Origin: Alviniconcha marisindica | Taxonomy: Eukaryota; Mollusca; Gastropoda; Provannidae | Length of the DNA: 64,000 bases | Assembly: GCA_018857735.1 (NCBI GenBank) | Contig: JABMCL010001960.1 | Location: 912,501 to 976,500 of the forward strand | Direction: 5' to 3' | Shown here: one piece after another, positions 39,301 to 51,300 of the stretch | Position numbering within the stretch: the stretch's first letter is position 1 | Layout: every line of letters begins with the position of its first letter | The notes under the pieces: generated by a model | The model's database searches: none | What the model was told of the DNA's origin: nothing | What the model saw: only the letters and a program-made list of their open reading frames with translations | Position numbers and translations under genes: made by a program

Positions 39301-42300
39301 GCACTTAGTAAATGTCAAACCACACAGGGTCATATTAGCATGAACAAGCACCATCATAACTCAAAGTCAGTGACTTTGTTTTAACGTCCTGGCAACTGTT
39401 TTTTAGTTCAACATATATAGTGCTTTGAGCTTCACACATACATCATTCAGTACATGAGAAATGTATTTATTACTTAGGGGAGCAAAAGAGTGGTGAAGTG
39501 CTGCTGATTTTTGACAATGATCATGACAGGTGCACAGGCTGCCCAGGCTCCAGTCCCCTCTCTTCATGCTGCTTCCATCCAGTCCTCGGGCTCCATCCTC
39601 GTTAATCTGCTGTCCTCTGCCCCCACTGCCCCCTCTCCCATCACCCCAGCAGCTGCGGCAAGCAGTGGAGGTGGGGTGACCTCTGGTCAGCAGACTGCAG
39701 TCAGGTCCGTGTTTGGCCAACCAGCCTCTGTGTTTGGTGGGACGACCCAGCCCGCATTGTCCGCACCAAGCTTCTCATTTGCACCAGTTGCCACTGCAAC
39801 TTCAGGAGCTCCAGCAGCTGCAAAGCCAGCATTCAGCTTTGCTGCTCAGAAAGCAGGTGGAAGCCAAGCTCCACCCACTGCTGCCCAGCCACAGTCTGTA
39901 GGAGCCTCTGTGAAGGCAACAAAGCCACAAGAGTGTGATGCCTTAAGTACCAGCGCCACCCAGACTCGGCCCAGTGCTGTGGCTGCACCTGCAATATTCA
40001 CCCAAACCACAGGTAACTTACTTCTGCTTATTTGTTTGTTATTGAATGATGGAAGAGTCATCTTCTCACTAAAAAGTCTTTAGTAGTAGCTTATGACTGC
40101 CAAGTTAGTGTGTGTGTTGATGTGAACTACAGCAAAATAAGTTCTCATTGACAAGCATGAAAAGAGTCTGACCATCGATGTCAGACAGGCTGTGGCTGAG
40201 CAGAAACTTTATCTCTTTTTTGAACAACAGTGAATAGTTTTTTCAAACCTGGCATGGTGATAACCTTTGTTGGGCTTTACACTCCCATAATGCTTTTAGT
40301 AACATAACTTCTGCAGTACCTTGAGTCTTCTGGGGCAGGGATAACTCAGTGTTAGAACACCAGACGCATAATTGAAAGGTTCCAGGTTTGAGTCCTTGCA
40401 GGTCTGAGGAGTGATGGGAGAAGTTTATTCCCCAGGGTCAACTTTCTGTGCTGACTCTTATTTCAGTATCTGTTCCACCCCTGTGTTACTGCAGTAGCCC
40501 ATGAAAAATTCTGGTCATTTTGCCAAAAGTGCATAGGTGGCAGGTTACAGCTAAATATGTGTGCACCCTGCATATGTGGCTTTGCATGAAGTGGCGTAAG
40601 CAGCTTCAAACAGTGCTGTAAGTACACTGGTGGATATTCAGAATGCACTATAAAAAGCTACAGTCGCTCATTTAGAACCACATGCGACAAAAGAACAGTA
40701 AGTCTGCTCAAGAGTGGAGAATAACACTATATAAAGTGTATCATCAGTAACTGCAAACTAAGTTGTCAAATTTCTTTCATTTCATTGTTTGTTATTCTAT
40801 TATGTATGTTTGTTACTTGAAAAAGTTGCTTGCAGTTGCACTGAAAATTTACATAGTTTTGTATAAATAAAATCAGCATTCTTTTTAATTGTTTATGTGC
40901 TTTGATTTAGTGACCTTGGTTTAATGAAGGTCCCAGCAGCAACAGAAAGAAACAGAGATTATATGTGTTCATAACAGATTCTTATCCAGATGAGTTCAAA
41001 CTTTGCATGATTCTGATGTATACAGATGCAATTATCAACATATTGTTGAAGGTAATATTTGCATATATATTTATTGAATGGAAATTATTGATGCATTTCT
41101 GTCTTGGTAAAAAGAAGATTTGAAGCAGATGCTATTGAAGTGAGAGGTTTGATACTCTGTATGATGTTAACCTCTGTGAAGATTTTACATTTCCTACCTG
41201 TCTGGGTGACCTTGAATCATTTTCAAGGTCACAGGACAGTTTGTCATTGAAAAACTATAGACGGGTATTATCTTTGTTCTGAGGCAAGTCCTCTGGGTAG
41301 TTGCTCTTTTGGGTTGTGTTTTTTGTAAGCCCTAACCAACTTTACATTTAATTTTAAGAGACTTGCAATTGTTTTGACTGTTAAAGCAATAAAACTAAAA
41401 TGTTGCAGTTGCTTAGTAATGCAATAATACCAGTTGAAAACTGAAATAAGAAACACCTTTCAAAGGGGGCTGTGTGCAACTTTGGCCTGACTGACTTTGT
41501 TGCCACTTGCCTTCAGTACCCAGACCTGGCCAGCCAACAGGGGGACATTCCCCTGCTGCACCCCCCACCCTCTCTGCTGCTTCCATGCCACAGCTTGCTG
41601 CTGGAGCCACTCCTGCCTCCACACAAGGTAAGGCCTGCAGATACACTTTCACTGGCACCGCTATGAGAGGGGACCAGAGGAGGGGACTCAGTGGGATATA
41701 CTGGTGTTGCTATAGGAGGGGAACTGATGAGTGGACTCAGTGGGATACACTGGCACTGCTATGAGAGGGGACCAGGGGAGTGGACTCAGTGGGATACACT
41801 GGCACTGCTATGAGAGGGGAACTGATGAGTAGACTTTGTGGGATACACTGGCACTGCTATGAGAGGGGAACTGATGAGTGGACTTTGTGGGATACACTGG
41901 CACTGCTATGGGAGTGGACTCAGTGGCTACACTGGCACTGCTATGAGAGGGGAACTGATGAGTGGTCTTTGTGGGATACACTGGCACTGCTATGAGAAGG
42001 GAACTGATGAGTGGACTTTGTGGGATACACTGGCACTGCTATGAGAGGGGAACTAATGAGTGGACTTTGTGGGATACACTGGCACTTCTATGAGAGGGGA
42101 ACTAATGAGTGGACTTTGTGGGATACACTGGCACTGCTATGGGAGGGGACTCAGTGGGATATACTGGCACTGCTATGAGAAGGGACCAGGGGAGTGGACT
42201 CAGTGGACTTTGTGGGATACACTGGCACTGCTATGAGAGGGGAACTAATGAGTGGACTTTGTGGGATACACTGGCACTGCTATGGGGGGGAAGGGAACTG

Positions 42301-45300
42301 ATGAGTGGACTTTGTGGGATACACTGGCACTGCTATGAGAGGGGAACTGATGAGTGGACTTTGTGGGATACACTGGCACTGCTATGGGAGTGGACTCAGT
42401 GGCTACACTGGCACTGCTACGAGAAGGGACCTGAGGAGTGGACACAGTGGGGATGGCACTGAGAGAAGACCGGTGGAGTTGACTTGCTGGGGTTGGCAGT
42501 TGATCACGTGAAGGGAGAACAGTGAGAAATCAGTTATTCACTCAAGAGAACATGATACATTTTACACATTACCTGTCAGTGAGATTTTGTTTGCACCATT
42601 TCAGTTGTGCACTCAGGCAACAAACATTTCATGTGGACTGTCATTGTTTAGATGTTTCTTTACCAAATATCTAGTCTCATGAGGACAAGTATAATTTTCT
42701 TGCCAAGTGAGCAAAGCTGTGTTACAGTTTGATGTAACTGCAGTGCATCTGCATCTGGGCTTTGTCATGTCAACCATCATTTGTGTTTGTCACCACAGGA
42801 GGAGCAGGAGATCCAGCCAGCAAGCTGTTTCCATTTGGTGGACAGCCATCCAGACCAGTAGCAGAAAATGGTGCTTTGCTGGGGTCTAGACCTGCTGCAG
42901 CACCAGCAGTTGGGGGATTTGGACCTACAGGTAGTCCAGGTACAATGTCTGGATCTACAGGCAGTGCAGGTGCTGGGTTTGGATCTACAGGCAGTGCAGG
43001 TGCTGGGTTTGGATCTACAGGCAGTGCCGGTCCTGGGTTTGGATCTACAGGCAGTGCAGGTCCTGAGTTTGGATCTACGAGCAGTGCAGGTGCTGGGTTC
43101 GGATCTACAGGTGGTGCGGGTGCTGGATTTGGATCTACAGGCAGTGCAGGTGCTGTGGTTGGATCTACAGGCGGTGCGGGTGCTGGGTTTGGATCTACAG
43201 GCAGTGCAGGTGCTGGGTTTGGATCTACAGGCAGTGCGGGTGCTGGGTTTGGATCTACAGGCAGTGCAGGTGCTGGGTTTGGATCTACAGGCAGTGCAGG
43301 TGCTGTGTTTGGATCTACGGGCAGTGCAGGTCCTGGGTTTGGATCTACAGGCAGTGCAGGTGCTGGGTTTGGATCTACGAGTGGTGGAGGCAGCGGTCAG
43401 TTCTCCTTCAGCTTCAAGCCAACTGTTACGTCTGCTACCACTACCTCATCCCTTCCCCCTCCTGTCACATCTGCTGTGCCAGCAGGTTGGTGCAGCTCTG
43501 TAACATACACATCATCACCACTGTCTGTCAGTCTGGTTGCGTCATGTTTTACTTCTCATTGTTGTCAATACTCTGACCCTTTTGGCCCCAGATCAGTTGC
43601 TGCCCTTTCTCTACAAAATCCCATGTGAAGGGAAGTAACTGTGTTAAATGATCCCAGTATACAACTTTAAAACTCAATGATAAAAGTTTCAGCTCATTTT
43701 GTTTTTCCCAGTTTGCAAATACATTGTTCTTGTTATGTATATCCAACAGGTTTTGATGTTTTTCACTCAAAAGATAAAAGCATATCTGAATGTCAGGTTT
43801 TGTTAGGGTAACCAACTTTGCAAAATTTTCCAGTTTGAATCTCCAAAGATGAAACTGTGAGTTTATTAGGGTACCCAAGGTAAGTGACTGAGCAAAATTT
43901 GCAGTTCAAATCTCAAAGGATGAAGCCCCAATGCTATTGCTAACAGTAGGGCTTTTGTTTAGTTTTGTGCTGTGAAAATTTACAGCGTCTCTCAAACTCC
44001 ACCGAACTTCGAACAGAGGATATCACCAGAAGTAGTGCACAATAGCGGAAACAAGGCTACAAGTCTTGTGAGAATCCCGTTCCTATTTGCATTAGCTGGG
44101 GTACCAGTATGGAGTGTTTGGTTACCAGGCAGTCTGGGGTCATGCAGTAAGAAACAGAGTGGGCGGTGACCGGCAGTCTCGGGCAAAGTGGGTTAACACA
44201 CAAATTGACACAATTTTCCATCATAAATCATTTGAATGCAAGGTAAAGTAAGTGCTACAGATTCTGCTTGAGTGCAAGGTAAAGGAAGTGCTACAGACTA
44301 TGTTTCCCTTAAAACTAAATGTTAAGTGAATGCAGTTGACAAACAGAAGTAATCAAACATGACAGGGACACAAAATCCCTGGGCTTGCTGTGCAAAAGCC
44401 TCAAGATAGGCTCTGCCACAATGAAAGACTGGGCATACAAAGCAAAAGTTTACCTGCTGCTGGAGTACAGCTGCACTGTATTGGATATGCCAGTACCAAA
44501 GGTGTTGGGGCATTGGAGATTGTTCAGAGACAGACAGCCCAGTGGGTACAACATCACTGCTGCCAAACACCAGACGTGGGCCTGATGGTCCAGTCCCATG
44601 ATTGGCCCTCCCTCCTGGAATGCAGATGTATTGAAACAACACTGCATAACTTCTGCAAATTCCACCACAACCTCATATGTGACCCTCTCTCACGAAACCC
44701 AAGATACAAAAATTATATCTGTAACTTAATAATTGACCAAGTTATTGGCATTTGAAGTCGGTAAGTACTGCAGCGGCCATTTTGAGAAAAATGGTGTCAG
44801 AGTTGTAGAACATGTAGTCCTAGTTTTTGCATAGCAACAAGACTTCAGACTTGTTCAAACATTCTAAAACTGTTTATGTACATTGTTTACATCAGAAAAA
44901 AACTATTAATACCTTAAACTAAATGTTCGAATGATATAATTTAATTATTTGTAATGTATATTTTTAGTCCCACATTTTTTTTTAAGAGGCGGCATAAAAA
45001 GACATTTTCTTCTATTCTTAAATCATTATTAAGAACATGACTGGCGCATCCAAAAGCTAAATAAAGCTTACAGCTTCATTTAATGAGAAGACTAAGAATA
45101 AAACCAAAAACCACTGTCTTGGTAGAGTTTCCAGAATTAATTAATAAGGGGGGAGGGGGGGGGGGGGGGGGGGGCATTTTTTTAATTATTATAATTTATA
45201 TAGACATATATAAAGCATATGAAAAACTAACACACCCTGTATGTACATACACTTCCTGCACATGTAAAATTGTAATGGATGAAATTCAAACAGTAGTACC

Positions 45301-48300
45301 AGTAGCATAATAATATTTAATCAGATTCATACAGTACCTTGCTGGCTTAAACAACAAAAGCATGCATGCTGGGGAGGGTAATGGGAGGCCTTGAAAAAAA
45401 ACTTAATCACAAACACAACACACAGAAGATATGTACACACACTTCCTGCCCATTTAAAATTATTAATCATGAAAGAGTAGTAGCTTAACAGGTTTTAATA
45501 ATACAGCACATTGTTTGCTTAAAGTTGTCAAAAGGACACATGCTGGGGGGTGGAGGGGGCACTTCAAAAGAGAGAGAGAGAGGGAGAGAGAGACTCGAAG
45601 AGAGAGAAGATACTGAATCACAAACACATGTGTACACATTACAAGAAAAAGAAAAAAGAGAAAGAAAAAAAGAGAAGGAAAAGAGACTGAATCAGTGAAT
45701 CACAAACACATGTATACACACATGTAAAATCATATTTATCAGGATGAGAAAGTAGTACTAGTAGCTTAACAATGGTACCTTATTTGGTTGAATTCAAAAG
45801 CAACGTTAATTAATATAAATTATTAATCACTTCCTGCCCATTTAAAGATATGTACACACACTTCCTGCCCATTTAAAATTATTAATCATGAAAGAGTAGA
45901 AGCTTAACAGGTTTTAATAATACAGCACATTGTTTGCTTAAAGTTGTCAAAACACACATGCTGGGGGGTGGAGGGGGCACTTCAAAAGAGGGGGAGAGAG
46001 AGAGAGAGAGAATCACAAACACATTACAAGAAAAAGATAAAAAAATAAATTAAAAAAAACAGAGAGAGAGAAAGAAAAGAGACTGAATCAGTGCATCACA
46101 AACACATGTATACACACATGTAAAATCATATTTATCAGGATGAGAAAGTAGTAGCTTAACAATGGTACCTTATTTGGTTGAATTCCAAAGCAACGTTAAC
46201 ATAAATGATTAATCACTGTCTGTATGTCCAGACTAGGTGGAGGATTCCATCTACTTCTAAACTGAACTAAAACATCACAAAAGAGTGTAACATGCAGCAT
46301 AATAAAAGTTGACTACATAATAAAGACAAAGAAGAAGAAGAAATTTAACACTATTAACAGATTCACCGGTCAGGCAAACTGGCCAGAAGAGTGTTGTCAT
46401 TCAGATCTCTGGCTGCAGATTAGTTGCCTGGGTTGGGACACACAATATCCCTCTGGTCCTCCCGAACGAATTCCCTGATCTGGCTGAATAGGTACTGCTG
46501 TCGTTCTCGGGGCAGTCCAGGGTCTGGCATGGCACCAAGCTCTCCGAATGCATCTCTGTTCTTCAGAAGGTTCAGCCTGCTCTCTTCTTCCGCCAGGCTG
46601 GCCTTGTAGAAAACCTCTCCGGGATGATCAGCTGAGAATCAGAAATGCACAATCTTCTTGATGCCCTGTAGAGGTAGGTCTGCCAGTTGTAGGTGTTGAC
46701 ATGCACGGTTCCATCTTCCCTCCCAACAAGCTGCGGAATGTTGACCTTGGCAACTGGGGTGCTCTCAGTGACAACATCACAGAGGTCGTTCAAGCAGGAG
46801 ACTTCCACTCGTCTGAAACATTGCTTGAGCTGTCCAAAACACCAGTCCGGGGTGAACTTTGTGTGACCAGCTGGCATGAAGTTCATGGTCACCTTGGTGT
46901 GAAGACCCCTCATCACACGCCACAAGAAATACCATAGAACATATCTGTTCTTGTTCTGCCCTGAACAGTTGTCGCAGTGCAAATGGATGGTCTTCTCTCC
47001 AACGCCAAAGCTTTCAAAAAAGTGGTGGAGGTAGCTGATGACACCATTGGAGTCCTTGCTGCAGTTGACAGACCCATCGACAAGGTAATTCACCTGCTTT
47101 GGAAACCCTTCACAGCAAACGCCAAAGATTGCACACTTCCGAGCTGTCATGAAGTACATCGGCCCTGGTTGAGCTGCATTGCTTGGATAATGCACCTGCT
47201 GGGCGAAGTCAAAGGAGTAGTGCATCGCATGGTCCTTTGAATTGGCTGGTGTTGGCTGCAGCGCCACCAGTCCATTGTGACGCACACACTCCTTGCTCTC
47301 TTCAACCTGCCGCTTGCTTGTAGAACTGTCACTCAGCATCAACTTGGCTCAGATGAGCTGCATGTTCTTGAAGCAGCTCACCCTTTTCCTCCAGGGTCAG
47401 ATTTGCACTCCGGTAAATGTTGGTGTTGTTCTGCTGACAGCGCCAGCAAAAATCCGTCACAGGTCTGGCAACAACAATAAAGGGGCACAGCTCCAACCAC
47501 AACTTCTTGAACGTTGATGCAGCCACGACGCGGTGTCCTGCAGCGTTGGCACTTGCTTTGTAAAGACGATGCACTTGGCTCTTTGGACACAATGAAGGCA
47601 GCAAGCAGATGTCATTGCATTTGAAGCTCATGGCATGGTCCTCTGCATACTGCTTGATGAAGTGAACAGCATGTTCAGTGTCCACTAGAGTGAGGCTGGC
47701 GGTGTTGTTCTTTCGTCCTCCAGCCCTCAGCCCTCAGTTGCCGAGGCACCGGCCCATTGGTTTTGTAGTGCTTGGCCAAAGCATAAAGCTTGTCAGGATT
47801 TATCCCCACCAGTCGCACAAACGCCTTTGCGCAGACAAATCTGGACCTGAAGTAATAGGTGGAGCAGCATTTCTGATGATCAGCCTGTACCTTGCGTCTG
47901 CTGCACTCTGTCATTGGCCCATTGCGCATGCAAGTGCTGATGATGCCCAAGATGAACATGTCCTTCTTGTCTGCAACAGTACAAGTGCAACTAATAATAG
48001 TGGTGTTTGATAGTCTGATATCATGTTTGATACAGTGGTGCGTCAATGATGCAATATTTTACAACCGGATGCACAGATTTGGGGCACCTACATTTTTGCA
48101 CTGCACAAAATTGTCTCCTTGACACATTAATTCTGAGGTTGAGCATACAAATTAAAGTTGGTTAATGGAGCAATGCTGTCAGTGTCAATTTATTCAATTT
48201 CAAAGTGTTGAACTTTATGATAGTATTCTTATGTTATTGTTGTGCTTTATCAAAATCTGTACTTTTGAGTGACAGTGCAAGCACTCATATTTAAGTGTTA

Positions 48301-51300
48301 TGGCAATTCATGAAATCGGGCAATACGCAAAATACCTAAAGATTTCAGCAATATTATATATTATGCATACTGACAAAACATTTCAGGCATTGCGTGCAAG
48401 TCTGATATGGTTAATCACTTATAAAATGCAACTGTTCCCAGGAGTGCATATGGCAGCTCAAGCACAGATCTAGAGAAAGCACTCTAGGGCCAGCAGGGGG
48501 TCTATAATTATTATAAGAATAATATTAATAGCTGTCAGATCTACAGCCCTGTATCTCACCAACAAGGGTTGGTGAGAAACACAGTGCAGTGCTTTACATA
48601 ATTACAAGAGCAACAAAAATGTGTACACTGATGTATAAAAAAATATTTAAATCAAAATGATTAGGCTACATACATCTGTCCATTTCTGTGATAGACAGCT
48701 TAAAATTATAAATTATAGTCATAATTTTGTATTCCTCACACTCACAGTCACACACATTATTATTACAAAGGAGATGAAGAAGCACTAATATTTTTCACAG
48801 TAACTTGAGTAAGCCCTACGCTGCCATGTCAGAAGTAACATTTTTTTAACATCAAAGACACTTAAAAAAATCAAAAGCTGTCTGTCACAGAAATGGACAG
48901 AGGTATGTGCCTCTGTCCATTTCTGTGACAGACAGCTTCACTTCCACACACTCCTCTGGGGAAAACTGGTTAATGCATCCCTGTCTTGGATCACCACCCA
49001 GCAGTGCCACAGCTTTGATCTGCTTGCAGTGGCAAGACCACTGTTCAGCTTGCCGATGCATTTCTGCTGGAGCACCATTGCAGTCCATTTCAGCACAGTT
49101 ATATCCCGCTGCACCTTCGATGTGAACCACAGCTTCTTCAACAACATCATCTTCTTTCTCAGTTTCGATGTCACACACGTCTTGCGCATTCTCCATCCCA
49201 TCTTCGGAATCAGACTTGGGCCAGTCTTCTTCGACTTGATCGGAAAGGAAATAGTCCTCAATCAGAGCCATGATATCTGATCTTGCTGCATCCAAAATAT
49301 TTCCAGTGTTGCACAAATTTAGTAATGTAGCGAGTCGCTTTTCTGCTCTCCCAGCCATGCTTGCAGAGCTCTACAGAAAGTGTTCAAAACACGAGCCGAA
49401 CACCAGGTAGCAAGACAGAGTTGTCGCCTGTAAATCACATCTTTAGCCAATCAGAGACGATGTTCTGGCCCAAACATGGAAAGGTAATTATGGAAAAATT
49501 GAAACTACGCCTCCGATTGGTTCAAATTTGTAATAATATTTATGCAGTACGTATGCCAAATTTTCTGTTAAGTTTCTTGTGGTTGGCTGTTTAGGTACAA
49601 AGGGTCTCACTCATTTGAAAGTAGACTCCTTGACCTTTCCAACAATGTATTGCATGATGGGGTTCTCTGCGGGTTACAGGAAGCGCTTTAGTCTCAAAAA
49701 TAGCTTTCTTGTGTTGAGTAAAGACGATTAAATTGATGGGTAGGTCACAGTAATGATGTTTTTAATGCATTTAAACATCAGTTTCAGACAAAAGAAGCAA
49801 GCATATAACAGATGAAAGCCCCATCTGTCCAAAAATGCCCCAAAGTCATTTTTACCCAGATTGACGCCAACGCTATGGTGTGTAGCTCAGAATGGCCAGT
49901 CCGACTTAACTTGGGTTTCGTGAGAGCCGGTGACATGTGTAAATACCAACTTCAGCACAGACAGCCCAAGCCAGCCACCAAGAACCCCCAACATGGCCAC
50001 CCACTCTCATACTGCAGAACCTGCTACATTGTATTTTCATTTTTGCCCCACACAATCATCAGCTGGAACAGCCTGCCCATGTTTTTCGAGTTGTCAAAGA
50101 GTTAAAGTTGGACACTGCGGAAGAAGACTGTGTCGCTGGCTTTTTGAGTGTGAGTGTGTTTAAAAAATGTTTTGTATTACCTGAGATTGCTGTTGAATCA
50201 AATGTATGTAGAATGGGGGTGGGGGGTGGGGATTGCTGTTGAATCAAATGTATGTAGAATGGGGGGGGGGGGGGGGGGGGGGGAGTTATGTCAGGACATG
50301 ATAGATTACACTCAACCTTTTTGTTTTGGCAGGAAATGCAGAGTTTGCAGCACAGAACCAGACCAGAGCTCCATCCCTGGCACCATCAACACCTGCCTTG
50401 TCATCATCTGCAGCACTGGCTCCCACACCTGCTTCAACGCCAGCCTTGGCAGTTGCTCCTATACCTGCACCAGTATCTATAACATCAGGAGCCAATGTTG
50501 GTGCTTCTGTCTCTGTTGCTAAAGGTTTGGAAACTTCTCTTGGTGCTAAAATAAACTTTACATAACACTTACAGCTTCAGTAATTAGTGCCCATAGATGC
50601 TTGAGAAATGAGCGTGCCCCAAATTCATCCTATCCTCAGCTGTAGCAGTCCAAAATCAGATTGTCTGAAATCACAGCTGATCACCAGTTTCATCACTGGT
50701 ACTGTCCTGGTTCACCACAGTTGATGCTGATTGTCTCCTGTCTGGAAGCTTATTCATAGGAATACTACATTGTGGAACCCCTTACTGTTTCTCTTGTTAA
50801 GCAGTTCTCGGGTTAACAGCACGTAAAAGAGGGGCTTCATTGCTCGTTGGGTGGCTGATGGGTACTGTGGCAGTGGTTCATTGCTTGTTGGATGGTTGAT
50901 GGGTACTGTAGCAGTTGCTTATTGCTCATTGGATGGGTTCATTGCTTGTTGGATGGGTACTGTGGGAGTGGTTCATTGCTTGTTGGATGGGTACTGTAGC
51001 AGTGGTTCATGGATGGGTACTGTGGGGGTGGTTGATTGCTTGTTGGATGGGTACTGTGGCAGTGTTTGATTGCTTGTTGGATGGGTACTGTGGGAGTGGT
51101 TCATTTGATGGGTACTGTGGCAGTGGTTGATTGCTTGTTGGATGGATACTGTGGCAGTGGTTGATTGCTTGTTGGATGGATACTGTGGCAGTGGTTGATT
51201 GCTTGTTGGATGGGTACTGTGGCAGTGGTTGATTGCTTGTTGGATGGGTACTGTGGCAGTGGTTGATTGCTTGTTGGATGGGTACTGTGGGAGTGGGAGT

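Noticed and set aside
41780..42462. Plus-strand frames with [10 protein letters not shown] or [11 protein letters not shown] repeats
   Set aside because: Translation of the 49-bp intronic minisatellite.
42868..43503. Leu/Val/Gln-rich 211-residue frame
   Set aside because: Shadow frame of NUP214 exon 13; the FG-encoding frame fits splice phases and family.
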